A DNA stretch of 64,000 nt, taken from contig CP137684.1 of NCBI GenBank assembly GCA_037976565.1, positions 16,337,243-16,401,242 of the forward strand, read 5' to 3'. The number at the start of each line of letters is the position of its first letter. The stretch's first letter is position 1. Positions 34,486 through 47,580 of the stretch are shown one piece after another. The DNA comes from Mesocentrotus franciscanus (taxonomy: Eukaryota > Echinodermata > Echinoidea > Camarodonta > Strongylocentrotidae). Both the position numbers and the translations under genes were made by a program. The notes below the pieces were generated by a model that had not been told where the DNA came from, did not search any database, and worked only from the letters and a program-made list of their open reading frames with translations.

Positions 34486-35267
34486 CAAATACAAATGTCG
34501 GCAAGAAATAGTAAAAGCATTCTTTTTAAAAAAAATGATTGTATGCTTGTTTTTCACACAGAAACTTTGGGGATTTTGCCAGATATTTTCCCTGACTAAA
34601 GTTCAGAGAAAGACAACTCATTTCTAGCTCCAAACAGATGAACAATATATCCTGCAAAAAGTGCAAAGACAGTAATATATTATCCCCAAAGACAATGGTA
34701 TGTGAAACTTGTCTGTAGAAAAGGAAGTCAAGGGAATGGCATTGTGAACTTCTAAAAGTACGTGTGATGTTCCCTAAATATTCCTTTTATGCTCCACTAG
34801 AGAGTTTTAGTTCATTATCGTTTCAGTGATCAGAAAAAGAAAAGATAATTCTATACTAATTAATTAGATTTTTAGACCATGGTGATGTTTTTTCACACGG
34901 ACCATTGCTTCAGTAGATTACATTTACTGCTTCAGCAAACATGTATGAGTACATCTTGAAAACCTTTATACCTTTTTGTGTGTGTTGAAAGTAGCTAGTT
35001 GAAAGGCAGGGGGGGGGGGCTGAGAGAAAATGAAGGCTGTTTTTTGTAGGAGTTTCTGTTTGTAACGTTTTCATTTTGCCATGCGAGGAAATAGGAAGTG
35101 GGAAATTGAGGCTGTTTCCTGTTAAGGGCTGTGCCGGAGAGAGGAAGTGCCCATTTGGCGCTTCTCACCGGCTTCCACATCAACATCCCAAAAGCCAGAG
35201 GTTATTTTCATCGCTCTTTGTTCCAATCAGGCCCATGTGATAGAGGGGTAGAGAGGGTGAAAAAAGA

Positions 35268-35275
35268 GTGGGCAG

Positions 35276-35314
<39 letters not shown>

Positions 35315-35835
35315 GGGGGGGGATAGAAATAAAGGGAGAAAGAGAGTTGAAAAGAGAGAGGGGATAGAGGAAGGGAACGAGATAGAGAATGTGAAAGAGA
35401 GAGAGAGAGAGAGGGAGAGAATGGGATAGAGAGAGGGAGAGAGAGAGAGAGAGAGTTGAAAAGAGAGAGAGAGGGGGAAGAGAGAAGGAAAAGGAAGGGA
35501 AAGCAAGAGGGAGAGATAAAGAGCAGGAGTAAATAAGAGGGAGAGATAAAGAGCAGGGGGGTAAATAAGAGGGAGAGAGAGAAGGGGACAGAGGAAGGGA
35601 ATGGGATAGAGAATGAGATAGAGAGAGAGAGGGGGGGGGGGATGTGGGAGGGTAGGATCAGACATGAATCAAGCAAAGTGTTTTGAGTGTGTACAAATTA
35701 TATACAAATGAACACAAACCAAACAGAAAGGGAATAGACGAGAAAAATAGAGAGAAGAGAGTAAATCCATTCTTGAGAGAGAGAGAGAGAGAGAGAGAGA
35801 GGGGGAGGAGAGAAAGATAGAAAGAAAGAGTTAAG
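35268..35835. repeat. (GA)n-rich polypurine tracts
   Basis: Two purine tracts, 35268-35645 and 35775-35835, of gagaga and gggaga words. Purely compositional frames overlap them. Confidence 0.88.
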
Positions 35836-36067
35836 AAAGAACTCCCTACTAATATCATAATCATTTTTAGAAAAGGGGCAGGAACATAGGAAGACAACGA
35901 GACAAAACAAAAACAATTTGTGCAGTTTTATTGCTTCTTTTTTGGGTACCGTATAGCTTCAGCAGTAAAAGAAGGCATATTCGCTTTATAATTTGTATTC
36001 ATGTCCCATCCATTTTTTTTAGGACCAGCTTTTCAGTTTCAGAATAAGAGCTTAGTATCATATTATC

Positions 36068-36278
36068 ATAAATTATTCATACCCTTACCAAGTTTTCATA
36101 TTTTAAGTATGTGAAAAATTGATTTGTCCCAATTGATGTTTCTTGAGAATGTGACATATTAAAGCTCACATCTAAAAGTATTCAACAAAGGCACTAATTC
36201 AAACGGTCCACCTTTCATGCTCGAGTTACGAACCAAAAAGCAAATATCAAATTTACAAGGGGTATGACTAATTTTGTT
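36068..36278 (+). mobile_element. Inverted-repeat element, family L copy 2
   Basis: It aligns end to end with the reverse complement of 391-592 (shared aaaaattgatttgtcc, atgtgacatattaaagct and atctaaaagt). The right end is eroded (ggggtatgactaat). Confidence 0.6.
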
Positions 36279-37038
36279 GCTAACTGTACATGTATCAACA
36301 AACATACTACCAAAATAGACTATCAGTGATCTGAGAAAACATTTTGAAATAAAATATTTTTGATGTTCCCATGTCAAGTCAAGAGCACGTACACGTTTTT
36401 TTTTTTTTTTAATGCAAAGTGTAATCATACCCACCATAAGTCGAGTCCTTGAATTCCCATTTCCTGAATATCTTTCCCTTCTTTGTTATTTTTGGAAAGG
36501 AAGATATCTTTTACATCCGTGTTTTGGCAAAGTTTTACTGGTTTCTATGACGAGAGAGCTTGCATTGTTAACAACCGAACGGGATCGTCCGGGTCATGCC
36601 TCTTTCCTAACAAGGAAAGATCGTATGAAAGGTTGCTTCAGATAAAATACCTGTGATTTCCTGGAACCGAGCTATTTTTTACTCCGCAAATAAACCAATG
36701 TTCAAGTAGAGTGCAGTGTGTATTTATCATGTTTAATGAACTTGTGCAGTCAGCGTTCCAAACTGGCTATATTGCCTTGGTGAAAAATGGCTTTTCAACA
36801 CAGCTATTAGACTGAAGCTCAGTGAGTTTTCATTGTAGGTGTTTTCAGAGAATGAACTTCAGAAATTTTCATTTTTCGAGGAATTTCAGTAGAGGAGGTC
36901 AAGCTTTCGAAGTTTCGAGGTCATTTTGTTCAGGTAGGACAATAGACTTGTGAGAAATGGGAAATGATGTATTGATTTATGATACGCTTCGGCATTTCAT
37001 CTGTTCGGAACAAGGAGGTGTTAGTCTGTTCTAAAGTA

Positions 37039-37196
37039 CAGTGAAACCTCTATATAAAGACCGCTCGAGGGAAACATGAAAAGTGGTCTCTATAGGCAGG
37101 TGGTCATTATGTACAGGTTTCAATGAGAAACCATATTTGAGGGAAATGAAAAATGTGGTCTTTATAGACAGGTGGTTGCTAAGGCAGGTTTGACTG
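37039..37196 (+). mobile_element. Inverted-repeat element, family H copy 2
   Basis: CAGTGAAACCTCTATATAAA at the left, GGCAGGTTTGACTG at the right, with gtggtctttatagacaggtgg inside. Shorter than copy 1 by an internal deletion. Confidence 0.68.
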
Positions 37197-37359
37197 CATA
37201 TGATTTAATGCCCTTCTACTGTAGCTTCTAGCTTCAAACAGACTATTTGTGAATATTAGATGATTTTTCTTCCGGGAAATACCCTCTTTTTAATATTTAG
37301 TTTCAGTTACCGGTATCTATTCAGGGATTCCAGTTTTCGCTCTCTCAAATACCAGTGAA

Positions 37360-37520
37360 CTATTCCAGTTTGTTCACACATGACCGTCCTAACTTCCTTG
37401 CCATTGCATGTAGAGCAGTGACGAGCCGCAAAACACAGAATTAGCAAGCACAGACGTTTTCTTTATGGGTTTTCCATTAGTGTGAATAGCAGTTTTAGAA
37501 AATGGATTTTATGCAGTGTT
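37360..37520 (+). repeat. Interspersed repeat shared with 47330-47505
   Basis: gagcagtgacgagccgc, agcacagacgttttc and tatgggttttcc are shared with gagcagcgacaagtcg and tatgggtttttcc at the second place. Ends undefined. Confidence 0.45.
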
Positions 37521-37932
37521 AACGGGACTATACTAGTACAGGTACATGTATACATCTATCTGCTTATTAATTGCAAGTAGGCTAATTGCAAGACTTTTGA
37601 AAATGAATGCAGTGCTCAGGAATCAGGATGATCAGGATGATCAGGATCTATTTTCATGTGTTATTTGAATCCCACTTGTTACAAGTAGCTAAACAGGATG
37701 GTGAAAAAGTAGCAAACACTATAACAGTTCAATAATAGATTGATCAATCGTCACTTGATTTGCGAACCAGCGGATAAATATCAGCTCACAAAATCAGAAT
37801 GGGATAGTCTTTTTTGGCAAGCGGGCAGTAGTGCTAGCTTGTGCATCATTCTACATTCGTAATGGATGCAGGCATTTTTATACAATGCAGAGACAAAAAC
37901 TAGATGTTTTTACAACTTCACTTTGAACTGTA

Positions 37933-38007
37933 GTCCGTTTGGAGCCAGAAGGGCATTAATTCGTATACTTTAACACAGAGGTAACGCCCTTCTGCCTTTG
38001 AACAGAC
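37933..38007. mobile_element. Short palindromic element, family D copy 2
   Basis: gtccgtttggagccagaagg and its partner cgcccttctgcctttgaacagac surround a centre that on the minus strand reads ctgtgTTAAagtatacg, an unoccupied version of the site used by the insertion at 48316. Confidence 0.68.
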
Positions 38008-38034
38008 GCTTAATTTGTAGGTCAGGGAACAAAA

Positions 38035-38585
38035 GAGGAAAGACCCAGAAAGTACTTATCGTTTTGACCATGAACTTGTCCTGACTCAGTCTGAGGACCT
38101 ATTCACACTGTAAGAGAAAACAAATCCTAATCAAAGGACACTTTCACACAAAAATCATTTGAGGGTACAACCAAAATGATTATTGTTAAGTGCCACATGA
38201 GAATGAAGGAGGAAAGACCCAGATACTGAGATAGTACTATCGTTTTGACCATGAACTTGCCCTTACCGGTACTCAATATGAGGACCTGTTCACACAACAG
38301 TAAAAAAAAATAACCAAAGGACCTTTCACACCCCCAAAAATGTTGAGGGTGCAACCAAAGTGATTATTGTTAAGTGCCACATGAGAATGAAGGAGGAAAG
38401 ACCCTGATCACAGTACTATCGTTTTGACCATGTACTTGTCCTTACTCAGTCTTCGAATCCATATGCACTGTAAGAGAATAACATCCTAACCAAAGGACCC
38501 TTTCAGCCTTTCACACAAAAATAATTTCAAGTGTACGTACCAAAGTGATAATGATTACATGTATGTGTAAAGTGCCACATGTACA
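38035..38585 (+). repeat. Three tandem copies of a 174-184 bp unit
   Basis: gaggaaagacccagat-type starts are at 38035, 38209 and 38393. Shared words are actatcgttttgaccatg and gtgattattgttaagtgcc. Divergence is moderate. The third copy fades near 38585. Confidence 0.78.
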
Positions 38586-38782
38586 AAAGTGATACATTTG
38601 CATCTATGCTTTAGGCATTGTTTCCTATGTCTTTAATAGGCATTGTTTCCTATGTCTATTTGGTAAAATGTATAAGCAGTTGAGCAAGTACATGGGCACT
38701 ACTTGCAGTAATTTTTGTTTTGTTTTGTATTTTTATTTGCTTTAGTAAAATTGAGATTCTAGTATGGTCACCTTTACATAGA

Positions 38783-38903
38783 TGTCCCCCATGATCTTTT
38801 TTCTTATGTTAATTGGGAGCTGAGTTGATGAGATAACCACCTGTCAGTGACCACGCTGGGTGGTCTAATCCCTCCTGGCCAAACTGGTGCAGACAGGCTT
38901 TAA
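38783..38903 (+). mobile_element. TTAA element family A copy 2, truncated
   Basis: catgatcttttttcttatg through gctgagttgatgagataacc to gcagacaggcTTTAA. The 5' third is missing. Confidence 0.65.
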
Positions 38904-39658
38904 GTTATTGGTAAATTATTGCCATGATCCTTATTTTCCCTTTTTAAGGAATAATCTACTTTTTTTTTCCTTCTTTTTGGTGCCTATGATAATTAAATAC
39001 ATGTATGTGAATTGGCTTTGCATCTTAAATATACAGCTGTCTGTAGGGTAGAATGTAGTCTTGCAATTTTATTTTGATGTTGCCATTTTAAACCAAAATT
39101 AAAAGTAGTTTATAAAGGAACTGTTTCATTATCAAGCATTGATTGCATATATCCGTGGAGCTTTGCTTCCACACGTTTTAGGAACACCCGTGCAAGCCAC
39201 GAGTTCGAACCAAAATAACCGTAAATGGAGATTCATTTTTCCTCTTCTGCCAACGTACGCGTCTATATTATTGCATCAGCGTTCGCGGTTGACACCACGC
39301 GCAATATCCTTGATACTTGGCAGCACTCAAAAACACAACATCCTAAAATAACAAGTACATATTTGCATGCATGTATTCGCCTAATATGGTGGATTCACAA
39401 ACCACAGTGCCATCTAGCGTGGATTCACAAACCACAACGCCATCTAGCGACACCAGTGTTTTCACGTGATGCATCATGGGAAAAAGTTGACATCGTATCA
39501 GCTGCGGCTTTGTTGTGATACCCTGGGAGAAAAGGGGATCTAATCAGAATAGAAAAGAATTTGCTCCCTGTTGTCTCTGTACGTCTGGCCATATGACTTG
39601 TCAGTTTACAATCTACATGTATATGATTTAGTTCAATGTACATGTATGTTGAATAGTT

Positions 39659-40063
39659 TTAAAGGTAAAGACCAGTTTTGGAAACGCCCCTCTCTCAAAA
39701 AAATGAAATGGAAGCTCTCATTACCAATCATGTGAAAGAATATGTTTTGACTAATACGTGATGATACAAATTTTGCTGGGAAAGTTGCAAACTGCCTACT
39801 AATTGATATATTTGGTAAATTATTATATCTATTGGGACCAAATAGATATCGCGCACGTGGTCGCGTAGTCCCATATACATCTTTCTGTGTACAGTGCTTG
39901 TAACTTTACCAAGACTGGGCCAAATTTCTTATCATTTTGATGATTCCAGAACCTTGCAGTACACACCAATACTTATATGCTAGATGATCAACCTTTTCTG
40001 ATCGATTCCACAACGTTTCTTTTACAATGCAATCGCATGACCAGAACTGGTCTTTGTCTTTAA
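39659..40063 (-). mobile_element. TTAA-flanked element, family C copy 2
   Basis: TTAAAGGTAAAGACCAGTTT at the left, GGTCTTTGTCTTTAA at the right. It is the reverse complement of copies 1 and 3 over its full length. Confidence 0.82.
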
Positions 40064-40323
40064 ATGATGATAACTGTTATAGTAATACTTAGATTTATAT
40101 AACGCATTTTCTAAAGAATACAAGGCACTGTTCCTTACTAGTTAATAATTTGTAGAAGGGGAACATTCATATAATGCATGTTAAGTGTACATATGATGTA
40201 TTTTTGGAAACCCCCATAGTGAGAAAACTATATATGCTGGGTTTTATGTTATCCTTAATTTTCTATGTACTCCTTAACTGTGTACCTACACGTATAGATT
40301 GCCAGCAATGCCAGGTGATTTTT

Positions 40324-40495
40324 TATCCCCTCGCCGACGAAGTCGGAGGGGATATAGTAACGCTACCGTCCATCCTTCCTTCCTTCCGTTCTTCCGATCG
40401 TAACAAATTTGGTTTCTGATCGATAACTTCAGTAATGTTTGACAGATTTTAATGAAATTTGATATGAAGGTACATGGTATCAAAATACAGGCTAA
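40324..40495 (+). repeat. Interspersed repeat headed by a CCCCTCGCCGAC hairpin, copy 1
   Basis: The head cccctcgccgac/gaa/gtcggagggg forms a short hairpin. It is followed by gatatagtaacgct, ccttccgt words and gataacttcagtaatgtttg. The second copy is at 51985-52395. Confidence 0.6.
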
Positions 40496-40799
40496 GGATA
40501 TGATAACAATTTTTTTTCCCTACATTCTAGCTATAGATACACTAATTATATTTGTCCAGCTGATAGGTACACTATAAATAATTATCCCTCTGATGGATAG
40601 AGAGATCATCGCTTGTCTGCACAATGGTTATAGGAAGGAAGTGGTCAGGTTTAATTGAATGAAGATGAGGGGGAAAAGGTTCTTCTTCGTTGAATTCTAA
40701 TGACCAGTGATGTGCAACTCGGGGAATTGTGGTTCAGTTCACACATCAGAAAGGGCAATTGTTTGTGGTGGCCGGTTGAAAGAGATATGGTACATGTAC

Positions 40800-41262
40800 C
40801 TCTCCCTCTCTCCCTATCTATCTCTCGCTCTCCCTCTCCCCTTTCTCTCTCTCTCTCTCTGTTCCTCCTTTCCCCTCCCCCTTTCTCTCTCCCCCTCTTT
40901 CTCTCTCCCCCTCTTTCCCTCTCCCCCTCTTTCCCTCTCCCCTCTCTATCTCTCCCCCTTCATCCTCTCCTGTCCTCTCCTGCCCTCTGTCTCTCTCTCT
41001 CCCCCTCCCCCTCTCCTCTTCATATCTCCCTTCCCCTCCCTCTCCCCTCTATCTCTCTCCCCTCTCTCTCTCCCACCCTATCTCTCTCCCTCTCTCTCCC
41101 TCCCCTTCCCCATCTCTCTCTCCTCTCTCTCCTCTCTATATCTCCCTACCCCCCTTTCCCCCTCTATCTCTCTCCCACCCCTATCTCTCTCTCTCTCTTT
41201 CCCTCCTCTCCTCTCTATCTCTCTCTCTCTCTCTCTCTATCTCTATCTCTCTCTCATATTTC
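40800..41262. repeat. (CT)n polypyrimidine tract, about 460 bp
   Basis: Almost pure C/T on the + strand with ctccccctc and ctctct words. Confidence 0.9.
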
Positions 41263-42202
41263 CACCACATGTCATTTGTGAAGTCAAATGGGTAGAAAGC
41301 TTCGAGTCCCGCTTTTGTTCTTGTCATATGTACAAAATTGAACTTTTCAGTACGCGTGTACTTCCATTTGCATTATTTTGTTTTTGACAGTGAATTATTG
41401 CCATTACAAACACATGTCTAAGAACTATATTTTGTGTGTATCTGACATAACGCATCGTTTGATTGCACAATGCACTTATTTCCAAATTTACTAGATGACT
41501 TTCCATGCTGCAATACCGGTAAATAATGAGATTCAGATTGGAAATCTTCTGTGACAATTTTTCAGGACAACTTTTCAGGACAACAACAAAATATGAAGAA
41601 AAAAAAATCATTGCAAATACACATGTACATGTAAATTGTTAATAATATGCTGCCAACAATACAAAATATCTGCTCTACATACTTTTAATAGATAAAGAGC
41701 TTAGATGAGGTATCAAATACAATGACTTGGCATAGGTCCAAATTTCAGTTTAATTTTCTTTATAAAGATGTATACATTTCTGCGAACTGCTCTTTAGTTC
41801 TACATTGGCCGATGCAAGTGATAAAATCTAGTGTTGTAAAGATACAGGATAATGGAGTAGTTTATTCCTAGTAAAATTGTTGTCGTTTAAAATGTGTGTT
41901 TGAATTGGAATAATTCCCCAAATTCCTTGAATATAGAAAATGGAAGAAAATGGATACAAAACAATGGCAAGAGATGAATACATAATAAGATTAAGAATAT
42001 GAAAACAAATCCAGGAGTTGGAGCAGCAAGTGGGGCAGGGTGCTCAAAATTGAAACGCAACATTGTTGCCCTGAGGCATGTGCCGCCCCACTTGCTACTC
42101 CCAGTACATTGACATCATAAAATCTCGACATTGAATATTGCACATTATAAGTGAGCATTCACATCAAACAATTAACACAATTTACAAGGTTAAATGTATG
42201 AC

Positions 42203-42397
42203 TTAAAGCCTGTCCACACTAGTTTGGCCAGGAGGGATTAGACCTCCCAGCATGGTCACTGACAGGTGGTTATCTCATCAACTCAGCTCTCAATTATCAT
42301 AAGAAAAAGAGGATCATGGGGGACCACAGGCACCGCTTAGGCATTGTTTTCTATATAGAGGGAGCAAGTAGCTACAAGTAGTGCAGTGGGGCTTTAA
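42203..42397 (-). mobile_element. TTAA element family A copy 3, full length (195 bp)
   Basis: TTAAAGCCTGTCCACACTAG to CTAC...GTGCAGTGGGGCTTTAA, TTAA at both ends. Minus orientation relative to copies 1 and 2. Confidence 0.75.
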
Positions 42398-42511
42398 AGG
42401 AATGCATGTTTTATGTAGATAGTCTAAATGTAAACATTATTCCACCGGTCTATTGTACAATCTATTTGTCTGCATACACAACCTTGGGATGAGTCATTCG
42501 GAATGACTTTT

Positions 42512-43132
42512 ATACTCTTTTCACACTTGTTTTGCTTAACCCCGTACTTTGCTTAGCCCCGTACTATCCTTGACCCCGTACTAACTTTTTTGGCTTTTCT
42601 CACTGCAATTCGTTAGCCCCGTACTAGCCATAGCGTAAATATTCATTAATTCGCTCCACTGCGTAGTCCGGACTATTTTTCGTTTCTGTTCTCATTCATT
42701 TTGCTTGGCACCGCAATTGCGGAGTTAGCACCACAATTGCGGGGTTAGCCTTGCTATTTTGCAGGGCCAGCTAACCCCGTACTATAGGTGGGGCTAGCCC
42801 ACTTTGGTAAAAACGTGTCTGAACAGAAAGTGGAATAAGCTTAACCCCGGACTATAGGTAGGGCTAAGACCCTTTAACCCCACCTATAGTCGGGGTTAAG
42901 CAATTTTTGCCAGTGTGAAAAGAAAGTGGAATAAGCTTAACCCCGGACTATAGGTAGGGCTAAAACCCCCCCTTTATCCCCACCTATAGTACGGGGTTAA
43001 GCAACATTTTGCCAGTGTGAAAAGAGAGTGGAATAAGCTTAACCCCGGACTATAGGTGGGGCTAAGACCCCCCTTTAGCCCCACCTATAGTACGGGGTTA
43101 AACAAAATTTTGCCAGTGTGAAAACAGTATTA
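42512..43132. mobile_element. Inverted-repeat element with internal foldback tandem repeats (620 bp)
   Basis: The outer ends pair: atactcttttcacactt and tttgcttaaccccgtac with gtacggggttaaacaaaa and agtgtgaaaacagtat. Inside, from about 42820, three units of 92-100 bases repeat gtggaataagcttaacccc, and each contains its own inverted pair (actataggtggggctaa / agccccacctatagt). Confidence 0.7.
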
Positions 43133-43424
43133 GACAGCTTGCCTTTTAAATACAGCTTTATTCGCAAAACTCAAGAATCAGAAGTAACCATGCCTGACAC
43201 GGATGTATACATGACTAAAACAGTCACTGGTGAGAGTGAGAAGCAGGAAAAGTATTGACCCAAGTGCATGTGTTTCTTAGAATAACATGGATGGAGGTAT
43301 AAAAATAGATTTTGGGGAAATTTGTGACAAGGATATATATATTCGTGTAATTTGTTTAAGGGGTGGTTTTGGTTTTGTTAGAGTGAATGGGATTGAGGGA
43401 AGGATGGGGAGGTGGAGGTAGGTG

Positions 43425-43800
43425 AATAGGGGAGAGACAGAGGCGAAAAGAGAGAGGGAGAGAGAGAGGGGAAGGGAGGGAGGGATGGAGGAAGAGAGGG
43501 ATAGAAAGAGAGGGAGTGAAAAGAGAGAGAGAGGCGAAAAGAGAGAGGGAGGGAGAGAGAGAGAGGGGAAGGAATGGAAGGGAGGGAGAGGGAGAGAGAG
43601 AGGGATAGAGAGAGAGGGAGGAGTGAAAAGAGAGAGAGGGAGAGAGAGAGAAAGAGAGAGGTTGGGGAGAGACAGGAGCGAAAAGAGAGAGAGACAGAGA
43701 GAAAGGGAGGGGTGGATAGAGAGAGAGGAGGGAAGAGACGGAGACAGAGAGTGAGAGAGAAAGGGGTAGGGATGGAGAGAGAGGGAGAGGAGAAAATGAA
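43425..43800. repeat. (GA)n polypurine tract, about 375 bp
   Basis: gagaga, gggaggga and gcgaaaagagaga words. Frames across it are compositional. Confidence 0.9.
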
Positions 43801-44796
43801 GAGGAATGTCGTATGAGATTGTAACAAGAATGGAAGCAATAAATGCGATAGATTAACTTTTATTTGACTGCTAAGAACCAAAAGGGCACTGGACTCAAAC
43901 AAGAGATCCTGTAAAACAAACTTATCTTCATTCTGCCTTCTGCATGGCACTCTAGAGATCATCTAGTCTATTTCAATATTTGTTTAAATTTATTACTGAG
44001 TAGAAACACTGTACAGCCATTTTCAGCCTCCTTACAGTCATGTTCAGCCTCCTTACAGTCATGTTCATGTACATAGAGATCTTTCTTCCTTTCTCTTTCC
44101 TCAAAACTGCGTCCTCTGAATACATTAACCCCCCTCCTCCCCCAGTAGTTTAGTCTCTATCTTTAGTTTAGACTCCTGGCATACACCTCTTTAGTTGTTG
44201 TTTTATGGAGGGGTCACTATTTCATTCTATTTTTTACTTTTCAATACATTTTGTTTCTCTAGATTTGAAAAGCCATATTCTGTAAGACGGTTATTATCGA
44301 CAGTGATAAAGTACAGTATGATTGTGAATGATATCAACGCGATAATATCGAAGATAAAAAATACAGGTCTGAAGTCATAGACTAGGCTGCTAAAAGGAAG
44401 TGTTGTACCAGGGTTGCCAGTGAAGATTGTACATGGACTGTGGATTCGACACTTGGGTGCATGGCATCTACCATGCATGCAGAAAGCCAATGTTGACATC
44501 TAGTATGCAGTAAGTGTGTACATAGTTCAGGGGAATAGAAAATGCAAAGCTAGTGCAATTTCTCACATGGGGCCTGCAATTCAGGCATTTGTGATATAAG
44601 TACATGTACTGTCTGAAAAATACATACAATGCATATTCATAACTACTCGATTTTCTTACCCATCTAGCTACTTACACATGTACAGTACCATATCCCCTTC
44701 CTCCCTATTTCTCCTTTCTAGCTCTATCAATGTTTCTGTTTTTCTCTGTAAAGACTGAATAAGTATACGAGTCTCTCTCTCTCTCTCTCTCTCTTG

Positions 44797-45233
44797 GACC
44801 CTGTTCTCATTCACTTCGTTGGAGCGGTCTAACTAAGCGGTTCTTAGGTGAGTGAGAACGGTCAAAGTGGTCCAGGAAGTGGACTTCTGGACCGCTCCAG
44901 AAGACCACCTCAGGAGGTGGTCTTGAGGAACGGGTCTTATTAAGAGCGGTTTGGAGCGCTCTAATGTGCGAGTGTGAACGGAAGCGTACTTTGAACGGAA
45001 GTGAGCTAGTGACGTTCCGCGCAAAACATGTAGTACGGTACATACGCTTAGTATTCGCAAAAAATTTACCCGCTGACCTGAGCTGCCATAGCAACAAGAC
45101 CACTTTGACTCGTGGAGCGGTTTAAACCATAAAAAACTGCTCGGAGTGTGAACCCTCGCAAACCGTTCCTCAAGACCCGTTCCTCTGGAGCCGTCTAACT
45201 AAGACCACTTTCAAAGTGAGTGAGAACGGGGTC
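44797..45233. mobile_element. Inverted-repeat element of about 437 bp
   Basis: Ends gaccctgttctcattcactt and its reverse aagtgagtgagaacggggtc. Further inverted pieces (agcggtctaactaag / gccgtctaactaagacc) lie inside. Only one copy was seen. Confidence 0.65.
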
Positions 45234-45289
45234 TTCGTCTTTCACTCAGTTGTGTTCTCATTTACTGATTTTAAATGAAAATTGTTTTG

Positions 45290-45955
45290 TTTTAATTTAA
45301 AGTCTCACATGTGCTTCTTGTGTGCTTTGGAAACCACCACCCTACATGTACATGTAGCTATAGCTCCAACACTCTTTGCCAGCACAAGGTGCATTGTACC
45401 CCCAGGGAAAAAATACTTTAAAAATTTCGGGGCTACTTTTCAAGCTTGCTTGCATGAAAATAACACTCTTTAATTTGTTTTGCATTGAACTCTATGCAAA
45501 TTTTGGGGCTCTTTATGACTTTCGGGGGCCTTTTTTAGCATTTCGGGGGCTAATTTGCCCCGAGCCCCCGTGTATTTTTTTCACTGCCCCCCCCCTCCCA
45601 TTCATGACCTCCTCATGTCTTTGCTGTCTTTAAAAGTTTTATAGGTCACATGACACCTTATTTAACTTGTAGGTGGGAGGATGATTCTCGGAACACTTAA
45701 ATCGTTTACACAACGTCTTGAAATTTTATCATATCTTCTCACCTTAATTTATAGTCTTATCCGTGCTTCTAGGTTTCTTTGGAAATAATCACCATATATA
45801 TATGTCCATGAAGCAATAGCTACGGCACTCTTTAAAAGTTTTAAAGTTCACATGACACGATCGACACCGTTTAACTTTTAGGTGGGAGGATAATTCTCGG
45901 AACACTTACATCGTTGACATAAAGTCTTGAAATTTGTTGTCATACCTTCTCATAT
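45290..45955 (+). repeat. Two copies of a roughly 200-bp repeat split by an insert
   Basis: cttaggtgggaggat-type words: tgtaggtgggaggatgattc (45670) and tttaggtgggaggataattc (45878), each preceded by cacatgacac and followed by cggaacactta and gtcttgaaatt. The matching leader (gtgcttct...tttggaaa) is at 45310 and 45765. Confidence 0.55.
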
Positions 45956-46308
45956 CACCTTTCACCATTCTTAAGAGCTCGTAATGTTTGATGGCCAGTT
46001 TGATTTCTATTTATATCATGTAATCACTTAAAAATATATTTGAAGGGAAATGTTTGCTAAGATTTAGAAGGACCTTAAAGCCATGTACTTTTATAGAGAG
46101 AACAGACAAAAATATGACATGATTGAATCAATAAATCTGTGGTACAACTATAAAACTTTCTGTGCGGTTGGAAAGAAAAATAAAAGAAGGAAGTATGTGT
46201 AATAAAAGATGTTGACATCTATGCTGTAGTCATGGAATGAACAAACACAATTAAACATACCGTACAGTGCATGAATATGTGGGGCCATCCAAACTGTCTT
46301 AAAGCCCC

Positions 46309-46425
46309 ACTGCACTACTTGTAGCCACTTGCTCCGTCTATATAGAAAACAATGCCTAAGCGGTGCCCGTTGGTCCCCCATGATCCTCTTTTTCTTATGT
46401 TAATTGAGAGCTGAGTTGATGAGAT
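46309..46425 (+). mobile_element. TTAA element family A copy 4, 3'-truncated
   Basis: TTAAAGCCCCACTGCACTAC through aacaatgcctaagcggtgcc to gagttgatgagat, where similarity stops abruptly. Confidence 0.65.
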
Positions 46426-47329
46426 GGTGCACATTATTTGCAGAATAGCAGTGAGAAAGAAAATCAAATTTCAAGATAATGTGTAATACGTAAATAGTTT
46501 TAGTTTGAATAAACCCAGTACGAATGTAAATTTTGGTCGCAAGGTGCAAATATGGCCCATTAGCTGTAACATTACATTTTTGTCCCTTTCTATTAAAAAA
46601 TAAATCAAATGGAAAAATATTCATGTGATTTTATAAGCATGTAAATGATTAATATGTACATGTAGTACTGTCCGTAGATAGACAGAATTTTTTCTTGACA
46701 TCCCCTTTCTATCTTTATTCATATCCTTGTTAAGAGACTAACCACATCCGGTTATCCCCTTACACTTTGCTATATTGCAGAATTATTGGAAATGAAAACT
46801 AGAAACTGAACAAGTGCCTTTTAGGAAATTCCCCGATGATAAATTAGTTACTTACATTTTAGTTTCAATGTAAATAGCGAGTTTACATTATAGTAAATTT
46901 CTAAGGTGCGGTTGAAGTTTTTGAAAGTGGGATAAGAAGTTTTCAAGGAATTAGTTTTTGTTGAATTGCTGTGGGATAAAGGGGGTACTTCCAAAAATAA
47001 AGAAATTTCCCCTGAATATTTGCACTGCAGACAATCACAGAGTTATCCAGCTTAACAATATATCGGGGTCTAGGCCTCAAATCATCAAGTGGCAGCACAA
47101 CATTTTACTAGATGCTCTGGCTTTTTTCTATGGCCAAACCGACTCTGTCAAGATTATGTCGGTGAAGCCTTTTAGGCATCTTTAGCCTTTCCTTTATTTT
47201 TGCTTCCCGCAGCACCTACCTGCAAACAAGACAGAAAACCGAAATTGAAAAATCCACCTCTGGAGCGTATTTTGGAAACCTCGGCAGAAATGTCGCAAAT
47301 TTTTGCAGTGTAAATGCCCACTCTCTAAA

Positions 47330-47505
47330 CATCGGAGAATGATTCTGTTTTTTGGTCACGTGACTCTCCTAGCTCGCTTCCACTCGATCACACGCAGAGC
47401 AGCGACAAGTCGTGCATGCGCACTACTCACCAAGAAATCGGAATGAGCAAACACCAACGTTTTTTTATGGGTTTTTCCAGTAGTGTAAACGGCAGTCCAA
47501 AATAT
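47330..47505 (+). repeat. Interspersed repeat shared with 37360-37520
   Basis: See 37360-37520. Here it also contains tcacgtgactctcctagctc. The sequence after it is broken by the element at 47581. Confidence 0.45.
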
Positions 47506-47580
47506 CTTCGTTTTTTCGAAATGGTGATTGGGCTGTGTAAATCGGCCTTGTGTGAACAGTTCAGTGATATATATCTTCCT

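Noticed and set aside
38783..46425. CRISPR-like spaced repeats
   Set aside because: The recurring segments are scattered transposon copies in both orientations, not regular short repeats with unique spacers.
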